In this document: one piece after another, positions 26,584 through 34,705 of the stretch
Layout of the letters: the number at the start of each line of letters is the position of its first letter
Position numbering within the stretch: position 1 is the stretch's first letter
DNA from: Bacteroidaceae bacterium
Lineage (GTDB): Bacteria; Bacteroidota; Bacteroidia; Bacteroidales; Bacteroidaceae
Reading direction: 5' to 3'
Assembly: GCA_024398715.1 (NCBI GenBank)
Contig: JAKSIP010000012.1
Span: forward strand, 1-64,000
Length of the DNA stretch: 64,000 nucleotides
Program-made: the position numbers and the translations under genes
Notes under the pieces: model-generated
What the model was told of the DNA's origin: nothing
The model's input: only the letters and a program-made list of their open reading frames with translations
Database searches by the model: none

Positions 26584-27764
26584 CTTAATGCATTTACTAT
26601 TCTTTCACAAGCATGTCCGTCTCCGTAAGGGTTGACAGCCCTGCTCATCCGGTTGTAATATTTTTCATTCTCAAGCAGTCTTGACACCTCTGAGATAATC
26701 ATATCGTGGTCGGTACCCACAAGTTTGACAGTCCCGGCTTCCAACGCCTCGGGACGCTCGGTGGTATCACGCATCACAAGCACAGGTTTACCGAGGCTCG
26801 GAGCCTCTTCCTGGATTCCGCCCGAATCAGTAAGAACGATTGTGGATTTTTCCACCAGATAGATAAATTCTATGTACTGGAGCGGCTCGATGAAGAAGAA
26901 GTTTCTTCCCAACGATGACGATGACGATAACGATGACTCGTGATTGATGGCAGCCTCTCCGAACACTTCGGCAATCGGTTTGCGAACGTTAGGGTTGAGG
27001 TGCATTGGATAGACGAAATCCACGTCTGGATATTTTTCGCTGAGGTCTTTCATTGCTGTCACCATGCTGATGAAGCCGTCTCCAAAATTCTCTCTGCGGT
27101 GGCCTGTGATTAAAACAAGCTTACGTTTGCCATCCAACCTTGTTACGTCATATCCGGCTGCATTGAGAATCTGCCTCTGTTCTTCGACAAGAGCTTTATC
27201 GTTCTTCAGTTTATCAACCACAATGTGGAGGGCATCGATGACGGTATTGCCTGTAATGAAAATCTTTCCGTGAACATTCTCCTCCTTCAGATTCTGCGCA
27301 CCGAGAACCGTAGGGCAGAAATTGTAATCCATAATGCGGTCCGTCACCTGACGGTTCATTTCCTCCGGCCAGGGGCTGAGCATTTTATAGGTACGGAGTC
27401 CTGCCTCAACATGGCCAAGCGGTATTTGGGCATAGAATGCTGCCAAAGCTCCTGCCATAGAGGTCGTAGTATCCCCATGAACCAAAACAACATCAGGTCT
27501 GCACTCTTTGAACACATAACGAAGTCCAGTAAGCACCCGACACGTCACATCCGTCAGATCCTGTCCCTGCTTCATGATGTTCAGGTCGAAGTCTGGCTTC
27601 ACCTCAAATATCTTCAACACCTGATCCAACATCTCACGATGCTGTCCAGTAACACACACTACAGTCTCGAAATCCTCGGGATACTTCCGGAACTCCAGGA
27701 CCAGCGGACACATCTTGATAGCCTCGGGACGTGTGCCGAACACCAGCATTACCTTCTTCTTCAT
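26580..27764 (-). CDS. wecB: UDP-N-acetylglucosamine 2-epimerase (non-hydrolysing)
   Basis: A 394-residue WecB/MnaA homologue converting UDP-GlcNAc to UDP-ManNAc. Key motifs are FGTRPEAIKM at residues 9-18, HGDTT at 96-100, HVEAGLRT at 118-125, GHRREN at 221-226 and TDSGGIQEE at 312-320. An insertion of about 11 residues rich in serine (276-286, ESSLSSSSSLG) interrupts the loop before the EPLQYIEF segment and is encoded by a hexanucleotide repeat; the frame is kept. Coupled by 4-base overlaps to the upstream ATP-grasp gene and to wecC. Confidence 0.95.
   Translation of the reverse strand: MKKKVMLVFGTRPEAIKMCPLVLEFRKYPEDFETVVCVTGQHREMLDQVLKIFEVKPDFDLNIMKQGQDLTDVTCRVLTGLRYVFKECRPDVVLVHGDTTTSMAGALAAFYAQIPLGHVEAGLRTYKMLSPWPEEMNRQVTDRIMDYNFCPTVLGAQNLKEENVHGKIFITGNTVIDALHIVVDKLKNDKALVEEQRQILNAAGYDVTRLDGKRKLVLITGHRRENFGDGFISMVTAMKDLSEKYPDVDFVYPMHLNPNVRKPIAEVFGEAAINHESSLSSSSSLGRNFFFIEPLQYIEFIYLVEKSTIVLTDSGGIQEEAPSLGKPVLVMRDTTERPEALEAGTVKLVGTDHDMIISEVSRLLENEKYYNRMSRAVNPYGDGHACERIVNALR
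26913..26936. repeat. Hexanucleotide tandem repeat (CGATGA)x4 inside wecB
   Basis: Four consecutive CGATGA units at 26913-26936, the third reading CGATAA, encode the serine-rich loop of WecB on the minus strand. Gain or loss of units would change the loop by two residues at a time without shifting the frame. Confidence 0.85.
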
Positions 27765-28867
27765 TTTTGCTTTATCAGCTTTTTCGCAATTCCGGCAAAA
27801 TAGTCGGAATACTGTCCGAACAGCGGGCCTGTAGTCAACTGTGAGTGATACATTCCTATTCCTCTAAGATTCCACTCGAAAACAATCGGCTTATTATTTT
27901 TATCAATGGTAATGTCCCAGCCTATAATCCCGAGCATCGGCATACTTTCATGCGCTTCTAACGCCAGAGTCAATGCTTCTTTGTACGAAGGCACTTGAAC
28001 GCCACCGAATGTAAAACCGTTCGGCAGAGTCTGTATAGGCTTTGCATTCTCAAAATATCCGGTATCCGCCAACTTTCCATCATCATCAATTCCGATAAGA
28101 ACCACACCCACTCCGGGAGCCGTATTCCTGTTGCACGCAACCGCATCGGTCGTATTGGTCAGAAGCATACCGGACATCAGTTCTGCCTTGCCATTCACTA
28201 TTGCGGTAACTATCCTCATAGCTGCTACACTATGAGAATTCATCCTGTCAAATTCATCGCATTGGGCAATAACCTCCTGTGCCAGATAATTCCTGGGGTA
28301 TGTTGAAAGGACTTCATCCACTGCTTTTTCGTCAGAAACCATTCGGAGATTTTTTCCTTCTCCCGATACCAAGGATGGCTTGACTATAAGGGGAAGATGT
28401 TCGACCATGATTTTTCTCGCGTCCTCAGGACTGATATGACGATAGTCATTGTCAAGGAACCAGCCGTTCACATTCCTGACGTAGGCATGAGGGAAAGGAA
28501 GTGATGGCTGATGACGTTCAAAATAATTCTTGTCATCCCAAGCCAGGATCAATTTCCTGTCCGCAAGACCTGGATCCAGATACAATCTGTAAATCTTTTC
28601 AGGAACATAACGGACATCGAACTCGCCTTTTACATTCAGCATAATCTCGTGCGTCATGAAGTCGCTTTTTACCGGATGTTCAAGTCCCCAGTATTCAGCT
28701 ATCTCTTTCTTCTGCTCCTTTGTAAGAGTTTTCCAATTCGGATAATTGCACTTTGCCGCGTTCAGTTGACTTGTAGAATAGATTCTTGCAAATTTCTTTC
28801 TGAAAGAATCGTGTGAAAATGTCTCAAACCAGTTGAATAACCTATAACCTAATGCATACGGATCCAT
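27761..28867 (-). CDS. Sugar-transfer-associated ATP-grasp protein (copy 1)
   Basis: This 368-residue protein belongs to the ATP-grasp family often linked with capsule sugar transferases. ATP-grasp motifs include LPLIVKPSLVSGEGKN (lysine and glycine-rich loop), YLAQEVIAQCDEF (adenine contact) and the late metal-binding IVFEWNLRGIGMYH. These enzymes probably ligate an amine to a carboxylate of the growing glycan, but no reaction has been assigned. It is a paralogue of the next gene, with the same N-terminal LTxEQKK and KYxDxRYxP-like segments. Overlaps wecB by 4 bases. Confidence 0.8.
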   Translation of the reverse strand: MDPYALGYRLFNWFETFSHDSFRKKFARIYSTSQLNAAKCNYPNWKTLTKEQKKEIAEYWGLEHPVKSDFMTHEIMLNVKGEFDVRYVPEKIYRLYLDPGLADRKLILAWDDKNYFERHQPSLPFPHAYVRNVNGWFLDNDYRHISPEDARKIMVEHLPLIVKPSLVSGEGKNLRMVSDEKAVDEVLSTYPRNYLAQEVIAQCDEFDRMNSHSVAAMRIVTAIVNGKAELMSGMLLTNTTDAVACNRNTAPGVGVVLIGIDDDGKLADTGYFENAKPIQTLPNGFTFGGVQVPSYKEALTLALEAHESMPMLGIIGWDITIDKNNKPIVFEWNLRGIGMYHSQLTTGPLFGQYSDYFAGIAKKLIKQK

Positions 28868-28870
28868 TTA

Positions 28871-29962
28871 TTATTTCCTCCCAAAAACTTCATTTAATAC
28901 TCTTTCTGTCAAATCCCCAAAGAACGGGCCGTGTGCAAATTGATTGGGAATTATGCCACCTTTGCGCATATTAGCTTCAATCAACACAATATTTCCATCT
29001 TCATCAACAGAGAAATCCCAACCGACCAATCTAAAGTTGCCAATATACTGCGCTGCCTTTTTTGCTGTATCAAGCATTTTACCAAACGAAGGGATTCTTA
29101 CTTCATTCAGAAACATTCCCTGCGGATGTCTGTCTGTTGTTTGATTGGAACATTCGTTTAAAAAAGCCCGATTCATCAATTCACCATTCTCCTTGATTCC
29201 TGCGACGATACTTGAATTAGCACAGAAATTATCCGTGCGATTATTATTTACCCCTACTTTCAGCGATGCAAGCAGAATATGCACTCCGTCTTCCATCATC
29301 AATGTGAATATTCTGATTGTATTGACAGACTTAGGATGCATTTTGGCAAGTTCGTGATGTTGCTTGAATATATCCTGAATTATCAGATTCTTCTCTCTCT
29401 TGTCGCACAGCACTGTTTTTAGCTCTTCAATATCAGCCTTTGTGTCATAAAACTTGATATCTCTGCCGCCACCGCTTTCCTGTGAAGGTTTGACAATCAC
29501 CTCGGGTCTTATAACCAACAAGGATTCCGCCTTTTCGATATCTATCTGGCGGTAATTTTCGTCAAAGAGCAAACCTCCGATCTTTCTGACAACGGTTTTC
29601 GGTTGCTTTATGTCAGGGAATATCAGGGAATAATAATTCTTGTCGTTGAACCCATATCCTAATTTCCTATTATTGAAATATTGGTCAATCTTTGTGTATT
29701 GCAGATCATTAGGGATATATCGTGGGTCAAACTTTCCGTTTATGAAAGAATAGAACCTTATCCAGTCCGTATCAATCTTGCAATACGGTTTCCAGAACTC
29801 CCTTACGGCTTTCTTCTGTTCCGAAGTGAGTTTAGGCATGTGCCTGACATACTTTTTCAATGTACGCCTTTCCTGGAAAGTCTGAATTGCATTTGCCGCC
29901 ATTGTCTCAATGCCGTCAAAGAACATGAAATACAATGCTCTTGCTTTTTTATTTACAGCCAT
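28871..29962 (-). CDS. Sugar-transfer-associated ATP-grasp protein (copy 2)
   Basis: A 363-residue paralogue of the neighbouring ATP-grasp gene, with the same plan: an N-terminal helical region with LTSEQKKAVREFW, ATP-binding EVIVKPSQESGGGRD and metal site IVLIEANMRKGGI. I start it at the ATG at 29962, 4 bases after the stop of the phosphoglycosyl transferase; the longer frame from 30040 would run back into that gene. Two adjacent diverged copies suggest two successive or alternative ligations, for example two different amines. The substrates are unknown. Confidence 0.78.
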   Translation of the reverse strand: MAVNKKARALYFMFFDGIETMAANAIQTFQERRTLKKYVRHMPKLTSEQKKAVREFWKPYCKIDTDWIRFYSFINGKFDPRYIPNDLQYTKIDQYFNNRKLGYGFNDKNYYSLIFPDIKQPKTVVRKIGGLLFDENYRQIDIEKAESLLVIRPEVIVKPSQESGGGRDIKFYDTKADIEELKTVLCDKREKNLIIQDIFKQHHELAKMHPKSVNTIRIFTLMMEDGVHILLASLKVGVNNNRTDNFCANSSIVAGIKENGELMNRAFLNECSNQTTDRHPQGMFLNEVRIPSFGKMLDTAKKAAQYIGNFRLVGWDFSVDEDGNIVLIEANMRKGGIIPNQFAHGPFFGDLTERVLNEVFGRK

Positions 29963-29966
29963 ATCT

Positions 29967-30560
29967 TCAATCTTTAATGACAACCTTGATTGTCTGGAAT
30001 ATGAGTTTGATATCGTACCACAAGCTTTGATTACCAACATATTCCAAATACAACCTGATTTTTTCCTGCATGATTACGTTTATGTAATACTCTTCCGGAT
30101 TTTCCGCCTTATCCAGCAAATCATTCTCATTCCTGAACCTGATCGATGCCGGATCGGTGATACCCGGGCGCACATCCAGGACCTGTATCTGCTCCGGAGT
30201 CCAGTAATTCACATAGTGACGCACCTCAGGCCGAGGGCCTACCAGACTCATATCGCCCACAAAAACATTTATCAGCTGGGGCAGTTCGTCCAACTTGAAC
30301 TTCCTGATGAAATGGCCCGAACGGGTAATACGCGGGTCTTGTCCACCGATTGTCACCAATGAGCCATTGTCTGCCCCCTCTTTCATTGAGCGGAACTTGA
30401 AAATGCGGAAATCCCTGTTGTTCCTGCCAACACGCACCTGACGGTAGAACACAGGGCCTTTGGAATCCAACTTTATCCAGATAGCAAGAATCAGAAACAA
30501 AGGGCTCAGAACAATCAGCCCGCACCCTGATGCCACTATGTCAAATAATCTCTTTGTCAT
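29967..30560 (-). CDS. Initiating undecaprenyl-phosphate phosphoglycosyl transferase (small PglC type)
   Basis: This 197-residue monotopic enzyme starts repeat-unit synthesis by moving a sugar-1-phosphate from a UDP-sugar to undecaprenyl phosphate. It has the single re-entrant N-terminal helix (residues 8-30), then KGPVFYRQVRVGR, FKFRSM, the LDELPQLINVF segment with the catalytic DE-type acidic pair, MSLVGPRP and VRPGIT. It is the small form without the extra membrane helices of WbaP/WcaJ. Its start overlaps the LbH acyltransferase end by 20 bases. Confidence 0.92.
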   Translation of the reverse strand: MTKRLFDIVASGCGLIVLSPLFLILAIWIKLDSKGPVFYRQVRVGRNNRDFRIFKFRSMKEGADNGSLVTIGGQDPRITRSGHFIRKFKLDELPQLINVFVGDMSLVGPRPEVRHYVNYWTPEQIQVLDVRPGITDPASIRFRNENDLLDKAENPEEYYINVIMQEKIRLYLEYVGNQSLWYDIKLIFQTIKVVIKD

Positions 30561-31152
30561 AGTACATTTCCATCAACTCCGGATTCTCAGCAAGTATTTT
30601 CCTGTCAGTATCCAACGTTGAGCCAGTCACTCTTGCCGGATTGCCCATAGCTATGGAATAGTCAGGGATGTCATGAGTCACCACGGAATTGACGCCTATC
30701 ACACAGCCTTTTCCAACAGTCACACCAGGCATGATGCAGCTGCCTCCTCCCACAAAAGTGTATTCTCCAATCTTCACTGGCTTGAAAATATAGCCGGCAC
30801 GGTCCATAATCGGAATCTCCATATAATGGGTTCCAAGCAGACGTATGGCATTATGGCTGCTGTGCGAAAGTATGCAGGCCCCATATCCTATCTGACAGCC
30901 TTCGCCAATCTCCACCCCACTTGTGGTGTCTATCCTGGCATAATGGTTTATCCAGACATTGTCCCCAATCTTCAGCTTCTTTTTGTCAAGTATCAAAGCC
31001 TTTGATGATATCCTGCACTTTGGCAGATATTTGCCGTCGCTGTTCCTGTATCCATAAACCATGCATCTCTTTCCAAGTGCAGCCAATACAACAAGAACCA
31101 GATGTACCAGATATCCGAATGGAGAAAAGTATATTCTGTTTCTAAGACTCAT
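30541..31152 (-). CDS. LbH O-acyltransferase (WbbJ-like)
   Basis: A 203-residue sugar O-acetyltransferase-like protein. A hydrophobic stretch near residues 12-28 may touch the membrane, followed by hexapeptide repeats (IGDNVWINHYARI to IGEYTFVGGGSCIMPGVTVG), a likely catalytic His in LSHSSHN, and the IAMGNPARV end typical of CatB/WbbJ enzymes. It would acetylate a repeat-unit sugar or a precursor. Its position beside DegT and the phosphoglycosyl transferase recalls the pglC-pglD-pglE group, but the sequence is closer to WbbJ than to PglD. Confidence 0.86.
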   Translation of the reverse strand: MSLRNRIYFSPFGYLVHLVLVVLAALGKRCMVYGYRNSDGKYLPKCRISSKALILDKKKLKIGDNVWINHYARIDTTSGVEIGEGCQIGYGACILSHSSHNAIRLLGTHYMEIPIMDRAGYIFKPVKIGEYTFVGGGSCIMPGVTVGKGCVIGVNSVVTHDIPDYSIAMGNPARVTGSTLDTDRKILAENPELMEMYYDKEII

Positions 31153-31194
31153 ATTTCACTCTGAAGTATTTATTCCTTTTCAAGAGTCGTTTTC

Positions 31195-32484
31195 TCACCT
31201 CGGCATAGTGAAAGCAAGCTTTCCCTCTGTGCTCGGCTTATCGAAAACGTTCAGAATCCTGATATAATTTTCAATCACATAATCCACATCTTCATCCGTC
31301 ATTTTGGTATGAAGCGGAAGAGTGATTTCGTTCTCGAACCTGGCGTACGAAACCGGATAGTCTTTGATGTCAAAACCAAGGTTGCGGTATGCCGTGTGCA
31401 TTGGGAGAGGCTTGAAGTGGACGTTCGTGGCAATCCCCGCCTGTGACATCTCCTTCATTATTTCATTCGCCTCATCACGCCCTATTCCCGGAATGCGGGT
31501 AATGTACAGATGCCCTGAGCTTTGTCTGTCAGCAGTATAATGATCCAGAACCTTTATACCGAGCGGTTTGAATGCAGCATCATACCTTCCGATGATTTCT
31601 CTGCGGCGGGCAAGCATGCCGGGATATCTCTCGAACTGTCCCAGGCCCACGGCGGCCGCCATATCAGTCATATTGCACTTGTACCAGGGACCGATGATGT
31701 CATATTCCCATCCTCCTGCCTGATTCTTTGCAAACGCATCCTTACTCTGTCCATGCAGGCTGAACAGCTGAATCCGGCGATATATTTCGCTGTCATCAAT
31801 CCCTTCAAAATGATTCCACGTGAGCGCCCCGCCTTCGGCCGTGGAGAAATTCTTTGTGGCGTGGAACGAGAATGCCGAAAAATCAGCAACGCTTCCTACC
31901 GTATTCCCTTTGTACAAGGCACCGAGCGCATGGGCGGCATCGGCAATCACCGCAATCCTGCCAAGTGATTCCTGAAGGCGTGACGAAGCCTTGAACTGTT
32001 TCCTCTTCCGTTCCACAATTCCGAATATGCGGTCGTAGTCGCAAGGTACACCGGCAATGTCAACAGGGATAATAGCCTTGGTGTTCGGGGTTATGGCCGC
32101 CTCAAGCTTGTCATAATCCATCTCAATGGAGCCGTCTGCACCAGAGCAATCAACCAGCACTATTTTTGCTCCGACATGACTGATTACCGATGCCGATGCC
32201 GTGTATGTGTAGGCACAGGTAATCACTTCATCGTGTGCACTGCCCCCAGCCTGCGGTCCGATACCAACCAGTCTCAATGCTATTTCCATTGCAGCAGTGG
32301 CTGAACCCAAGCACACACAGCGCGGAAAACCTTCCCCATTGTAGTCACCGAGAAAACCTGCCAGTTTCTTTTCAAGAATCTTCGTCTTTGGCCCGGTCGT
32401 AATCCATCCCGACCTAAGCACTTCAACCACATTCTCAATCTCCAGATCAGAAATATCCGGAATTGTAAACTTTATCTCTTTCAT
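31195..32484 (-). CDS. DegT/DnrJ/EryC1-type sugar aminotransferase
   Basis: This 429-residue PLP enzyme would aminate a keto-sugar nucleotide. The PLP lysine is Lys211 in HATKNFSTAEGG, the Asp that contacts the pyridine is in IADAAHALG near residue 182, and the N-terminal RSGWITTGP is a family signature. It normally acts after a 4,6-dehydratase, but none is seen in this locus; the partner is presumably encoded elsewhere. It is the first enzyme gene after the UpxY antiterminator (14-base gap). Confidence 0.92.
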   Translation of the reverse strand: MKEIKFTIPDISDLEIENVVEVLRSGWITTGPKTKILEKKLAGFLGDYNGEGFPRCVCLGSATAAMEIALRLVGIGPQAGGSAHDEVITCAYTYTASASVISHVGAKIVLVDCSGADGSIEMDYDKLEAAITPNTKAIIPVDIAGVPCDYDRIFGIVERKRKQFKASSRLQESLGRIAVIADAAHALGALYKGNTVGSVADFSAFSFHATKNFSTAEGGALTWNHFEGIDDSEIYRRIQLFSLHGQSKDAFAKNQAGGWEYDIIGPWYKCNMTDMAAAVGLGQFERYPGMLARRREIIGRYDAAFKPLGIKVLDHYTADRQSSGHLYITRIPGIGRDEANEIMKEMSQAGIATNVHFKPLPMHTAYRNLGFDIKDYPVSYARFENEITLPLHTKMTDEDVDYVIENYIRILNVFDKPSTEGKLAFTMPR

Positions 32485-32498
32485 TTATACTACTTTTT

Positions 32499-33092
32499 TC
32501 ATACTACCCTGCACCATTCCAGCGGAATGCCGTCAACAGCCACAGCTACCAAACCGGCCAGTTGCAGCACTACCTTGCGGTCACGGCGTATGCGCAACAA
32601 CTTGCCACGCACACCATTTAACGGGCCGTTCACAATCTCAACAGGAGTACCTTTTTCAACAGTCGCCAACGGATTATCCAGATACAGTACACTATCCTCC
32701 ATTTCTGCAGTGACACGGATAAAATCTTCCATTTCCCTGTCACGCACCACCATAGGCAGGCCTGTACTCCTGTCCATCATATACCGCAACGAACAACCTT
32801 CTTCCACCTTACGCTTGTAATTGTCCAGAAAATCGCGCGAACTGTGCACAAAAATCAGGTTGTGTACAGCCGGCACATAACGTTTTTCATCCGGTTCCCT
32901 TTCACAAACCATAGGAATAAAGCATTCCACTCCTGCCTCCTGCAAAAGTATTCTTGCCTTGAGTTCGCGGCTGTATGTGACTCTCATAACGAACCACCTG
33001 ATATCAGATGATGGCACTACAGGGGGACACCCGCCTGCCTGAGCAGAGGATTGTGATAATGATTCAAAAGTAAGATTCTCAGCCATTTCCAT
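32499..33092 (-). CDS. UpxY-type NusG-like transcription antiterminator
   Basis: A 197-residue NusG paralogue. The NGN domain starts at WFVMRVTYSRELKARILL and the KOW domain is at VEKGTPVEIVNGPLNGVRGK near residue 150. UpxY proteins of Bacteroides load on RNA polymerase in the leader of their own capsule operon and prevent premature termination, which fits its place as first gene of a roughly 30 kb operon. I use the ATG at 33092 (33086 also possible); the frame extends upstream to 33311 but that part overlaps the divergent gene and its promoter. No upxZ gene follows. Confidence 0.9.
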   Translation of the reverse strand: MEMAENLTFESLSQSSAQAGGCPPVVPSSDIRWFVMRVTYSRELKARILLQEAGVECFIPMVCEREPDEKRYVPAVHNLIFVHSSRDFLDNYKRKVEEGCSLRYMMDRSTGLPMVVRDREMEDFIRVTAEMEDSVLYLDNPLATVEKGTPVEIVNGPLNGVRGKLLRIRRDRKVVLQLAGLVAVAVDGIPLEWCRVV

Positions 33093-33147
33093 ATTGCTAT
33101 CCAGCGAATTGGGAAACACTAACTTATTTCTGACATACTTTGCTAAG

Positions 33148-33178
33148 CAAAAATAAAGATTATTTACTACTTTTGCAA
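33148..33178 (-). promoter_or_regulatory. Promoter of the capsule operon
   Basis: On the minus strand a TATTTTTG (33155-33148) lies 20 nt from a TTG at 33178-33176. The predicted start near 33141 gives a leader of about 50 nt before the UpxY ATG at 33092. A palindrome TTTGCTAAGCAAA at 33139-33151 covers the edge of the -7 box and could be an operator. No long inverted repeats bound the promoter, so it does not look invertible. Confidence 0.6.
33168..33175 (+). promoter_or_regulatory. -7 element of the divergent promoter for the SGNH hydrolase operon
   Basis: TACTTTTG at 33168-33175 is a full match to the Bacteroidetes -7 box and lies 20 nt before the ATG at 33196. The nearest TTTG (33139-33142) is 25 nt upstream, longer than usual. 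It overlaps the -33 region of the capsule promoter on the other strand, so the two promoters may compete. Confidence 0.55.
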
Positions 33179-33195
33179 GTAAAGAACTAAGACAT

Positions 33196-33858
33196 ATGAG
33201 AAAAATCATTTCAATTGCATTGGCTGTAGCAATGATTGTTTCCGTTGCTAACGCACAGACAAAAAAGGTTTCCATTTTAGGAGACTCGTATTCAACATTC
33301 AAAGGTGCCAATCCCGACGGTTATGCACCATTCTATCCCGATGCCAACAACGATGTCAAGGAGATAAGCCAGACATGGTGGAGTCTGTACAACGAAGCTA
33401 TGGGGTACACTCTTGAAGTAAACGATTCCTGGGGTGGGACAACAATATGCAACAGCGGATATTTCCATATGAATACCGCAAACTCATCATTCAACTCCCG
33501 TTTGTGGAAACTTGGCAATCCAGATATCATATTCGTATTCGGCGGTACCAACGATGCTTGGGCAAAAGCTCCTCTTGGCGAATACAAATATTCCAAAATA
33601 TCAAAAGAAGACTGCAAGTCGCTCCGTCCGGCTTTGGCATACATGCTCAATTCTCTCAAAAGCATCTACCCCAAGGCCAAAATTTACACAATACTGAACT
33701 CCGAACTGGATGAGGGCGTCAACGCATCTTTCCGCAAAGTCTGCAAACACTGCGGCGTGCAGCTCATTGAGCTCCATGATATTGAGAAACAAAACGGGCA
33801 TCCGTCTGTCAACGGCATGAAAGCTATCTGTGACCAACTTCTGGAGGCAATCCGGTAA
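33196..33858 (+). CDS. Secreted SGNH/GDSL hydrolase
   Basis: A 220-residue exported esterase-like protein with a signal peptide ending near residue 21 (ANA). SGNH blocks are present: GDSYS at residues 29-33 (nucleophile Ser), the Gly of block II in NDSWGGTT, FVFGGTND (block III) and HPSVNGM near the C-terminus supplying the catalytic His. Such enzymes deacylate sugars or lipids. It heads a plus-strand operon with the MBL-fold and MATE genes and is divergent from the capsule operon, so removal of acyl groups from glycans is possible but unproven. Confidence 0.87.
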   Translation: MRKIISIALAVAMIVSVANAQTKKVSILGDSYSTFKGANPDGYAPFYPDANNDVKEISQTWWSLYNEAMGYTLEVNDSWGGTTICNSGYFHMNTANSSFNSRLWKLGNPDIIFVFGGTNDAWAKAPLGEYKYSKISKEDCKSLRPALAYMLNSLKSIYPKAKIYTILNSELDEGVNASFRKVCKHCGVQLIELHDIEKQNGHPSVNGMKAICDQLLEAIR

Positions 33859-33875
33859 GCCGTGTTTTTTCAGTA

Positions 33876-34694
33876 ATGGAGATAACATCGGTAGTAGAAA
33901 ACACAAGCGGCAAAGCATTGCCTGTAGAACATGGTTTGAGTCTGTATATCAAAAAAAATGACGGGCTTTCCATACTTTTTGATATGGGACAGAGTTCTTT
34001 GTTTGCAAGTAACGCTGAACAGTTGTCTTTGTCTGTTGCCGATGTTGATATTGCAGTGATTTCACACGGCCATTACGATCACGGAGGTGGTCTTGCCACA
34101 TTCCTGAAAGAGAACAGAAAAGCGAAAGTATATGTTCACAATGAGTCTTTTCAGCCTCACTACTCTTTAAGAGAGAACGGGTTGTGTTATATTGGGTTGG
34201 ACAAACAACTTGAAAATAACAACCGTCTGGTGTTTTGCCGGGATCTGACACGGATTGGCAAAGACATGATCATTTTTGCCAATGTCAGAGGCAATATCTG
34301 CAAACCCGCTGGCAATCGCCTTCTGTTTGGCCCCGATGAAATAACTAACGACACTTTCAGCCACGAACAGAATCTTATTATCGGGGAAAAGGACAATATT
34401 GTATTGTTTGCCGGATGTGCCCATTGCGGAATTGTAAACATCATTCACAAGATGCAGGAAACAACAGGGAAAGTTCCCACACATGTATTGGCCGGAATGC
34501 ACCTTGCAAAAAGCGGTCTTGAAAAAAGTGCGGAGGATGCCTATATCCATAGTCTTGCGGCAGAACTGGGGAAGTATACAGAAACTATGTTCTACACCAT
34601 GCATTGCACCGGCCAGGAACAGTTCCGGAAGCTGAAATCCATTATGGGGTCACAGATAGAATACTTATCCTGCGGAGATGCTCTCAAGATTTAG
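33876..34694 (+). CDS. Metallo-beta-lactamase-fold hydrolase
   Basis: The 272-residue protein carries the di-metal motif SHGHYDHGGG (His64, His66, Asp68, His69), a later GCAHCG and an AGMHL segment. The pattern matches the branch annotated as 7,8-dihydropterin-6-methyl-4-(beta-D-ribofuranosyl)-aminobenzene-5'-phosphate synthase-like proteins; that named activity is known from archaeal methanopterin synthesis and is unlikely to hold here. No signal peptide is seen, so it is cytoplasmic. It starts 17 bases after the SGNH gene and ends 11 bases before the MATE gene. Confidence 0.85.
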   Translation: MEITSVVENTSGKALPVEHGLSLYIKKNDGLSILFDMGQSSLFASNAEQLSLSVADVDIAVISHGHYDHGGGLATFLKENRKAKVYVHNESFQPHYSLRENGLCYIGLDKQLENNNRLVFCRDLTRIGKDMIIFANVRGNICKPAGNRLLFGPDEITNDTFSHEQNLIIGEKDNIVLFAGCAHCGIVNIIHKMQETTGKVPTHVLAGMHLAKSGLEKSAEDAYIHSLAAELGKYTETMFYTMHCTGQEQFRKLKSIMGSQIEYLSCGDALKI

Positions 34695-34705
34695 AAAATT
34701 CCAAT

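Noticed and set aside
26906-26941. Frameshift in wecB at the serine run
   Set aside because: The frame is continuous and all downstream WecB motifs are intact; it is an in-frame repeat insertion.
33093-33195. Invertible capsule promoter like those of Bacteroides fragilis
   Set aside because: Only a 13-base palindrome and imperfect direct repeats are present; no pair of inverted repeats bounds the promoter and no invertase gene is nearby.
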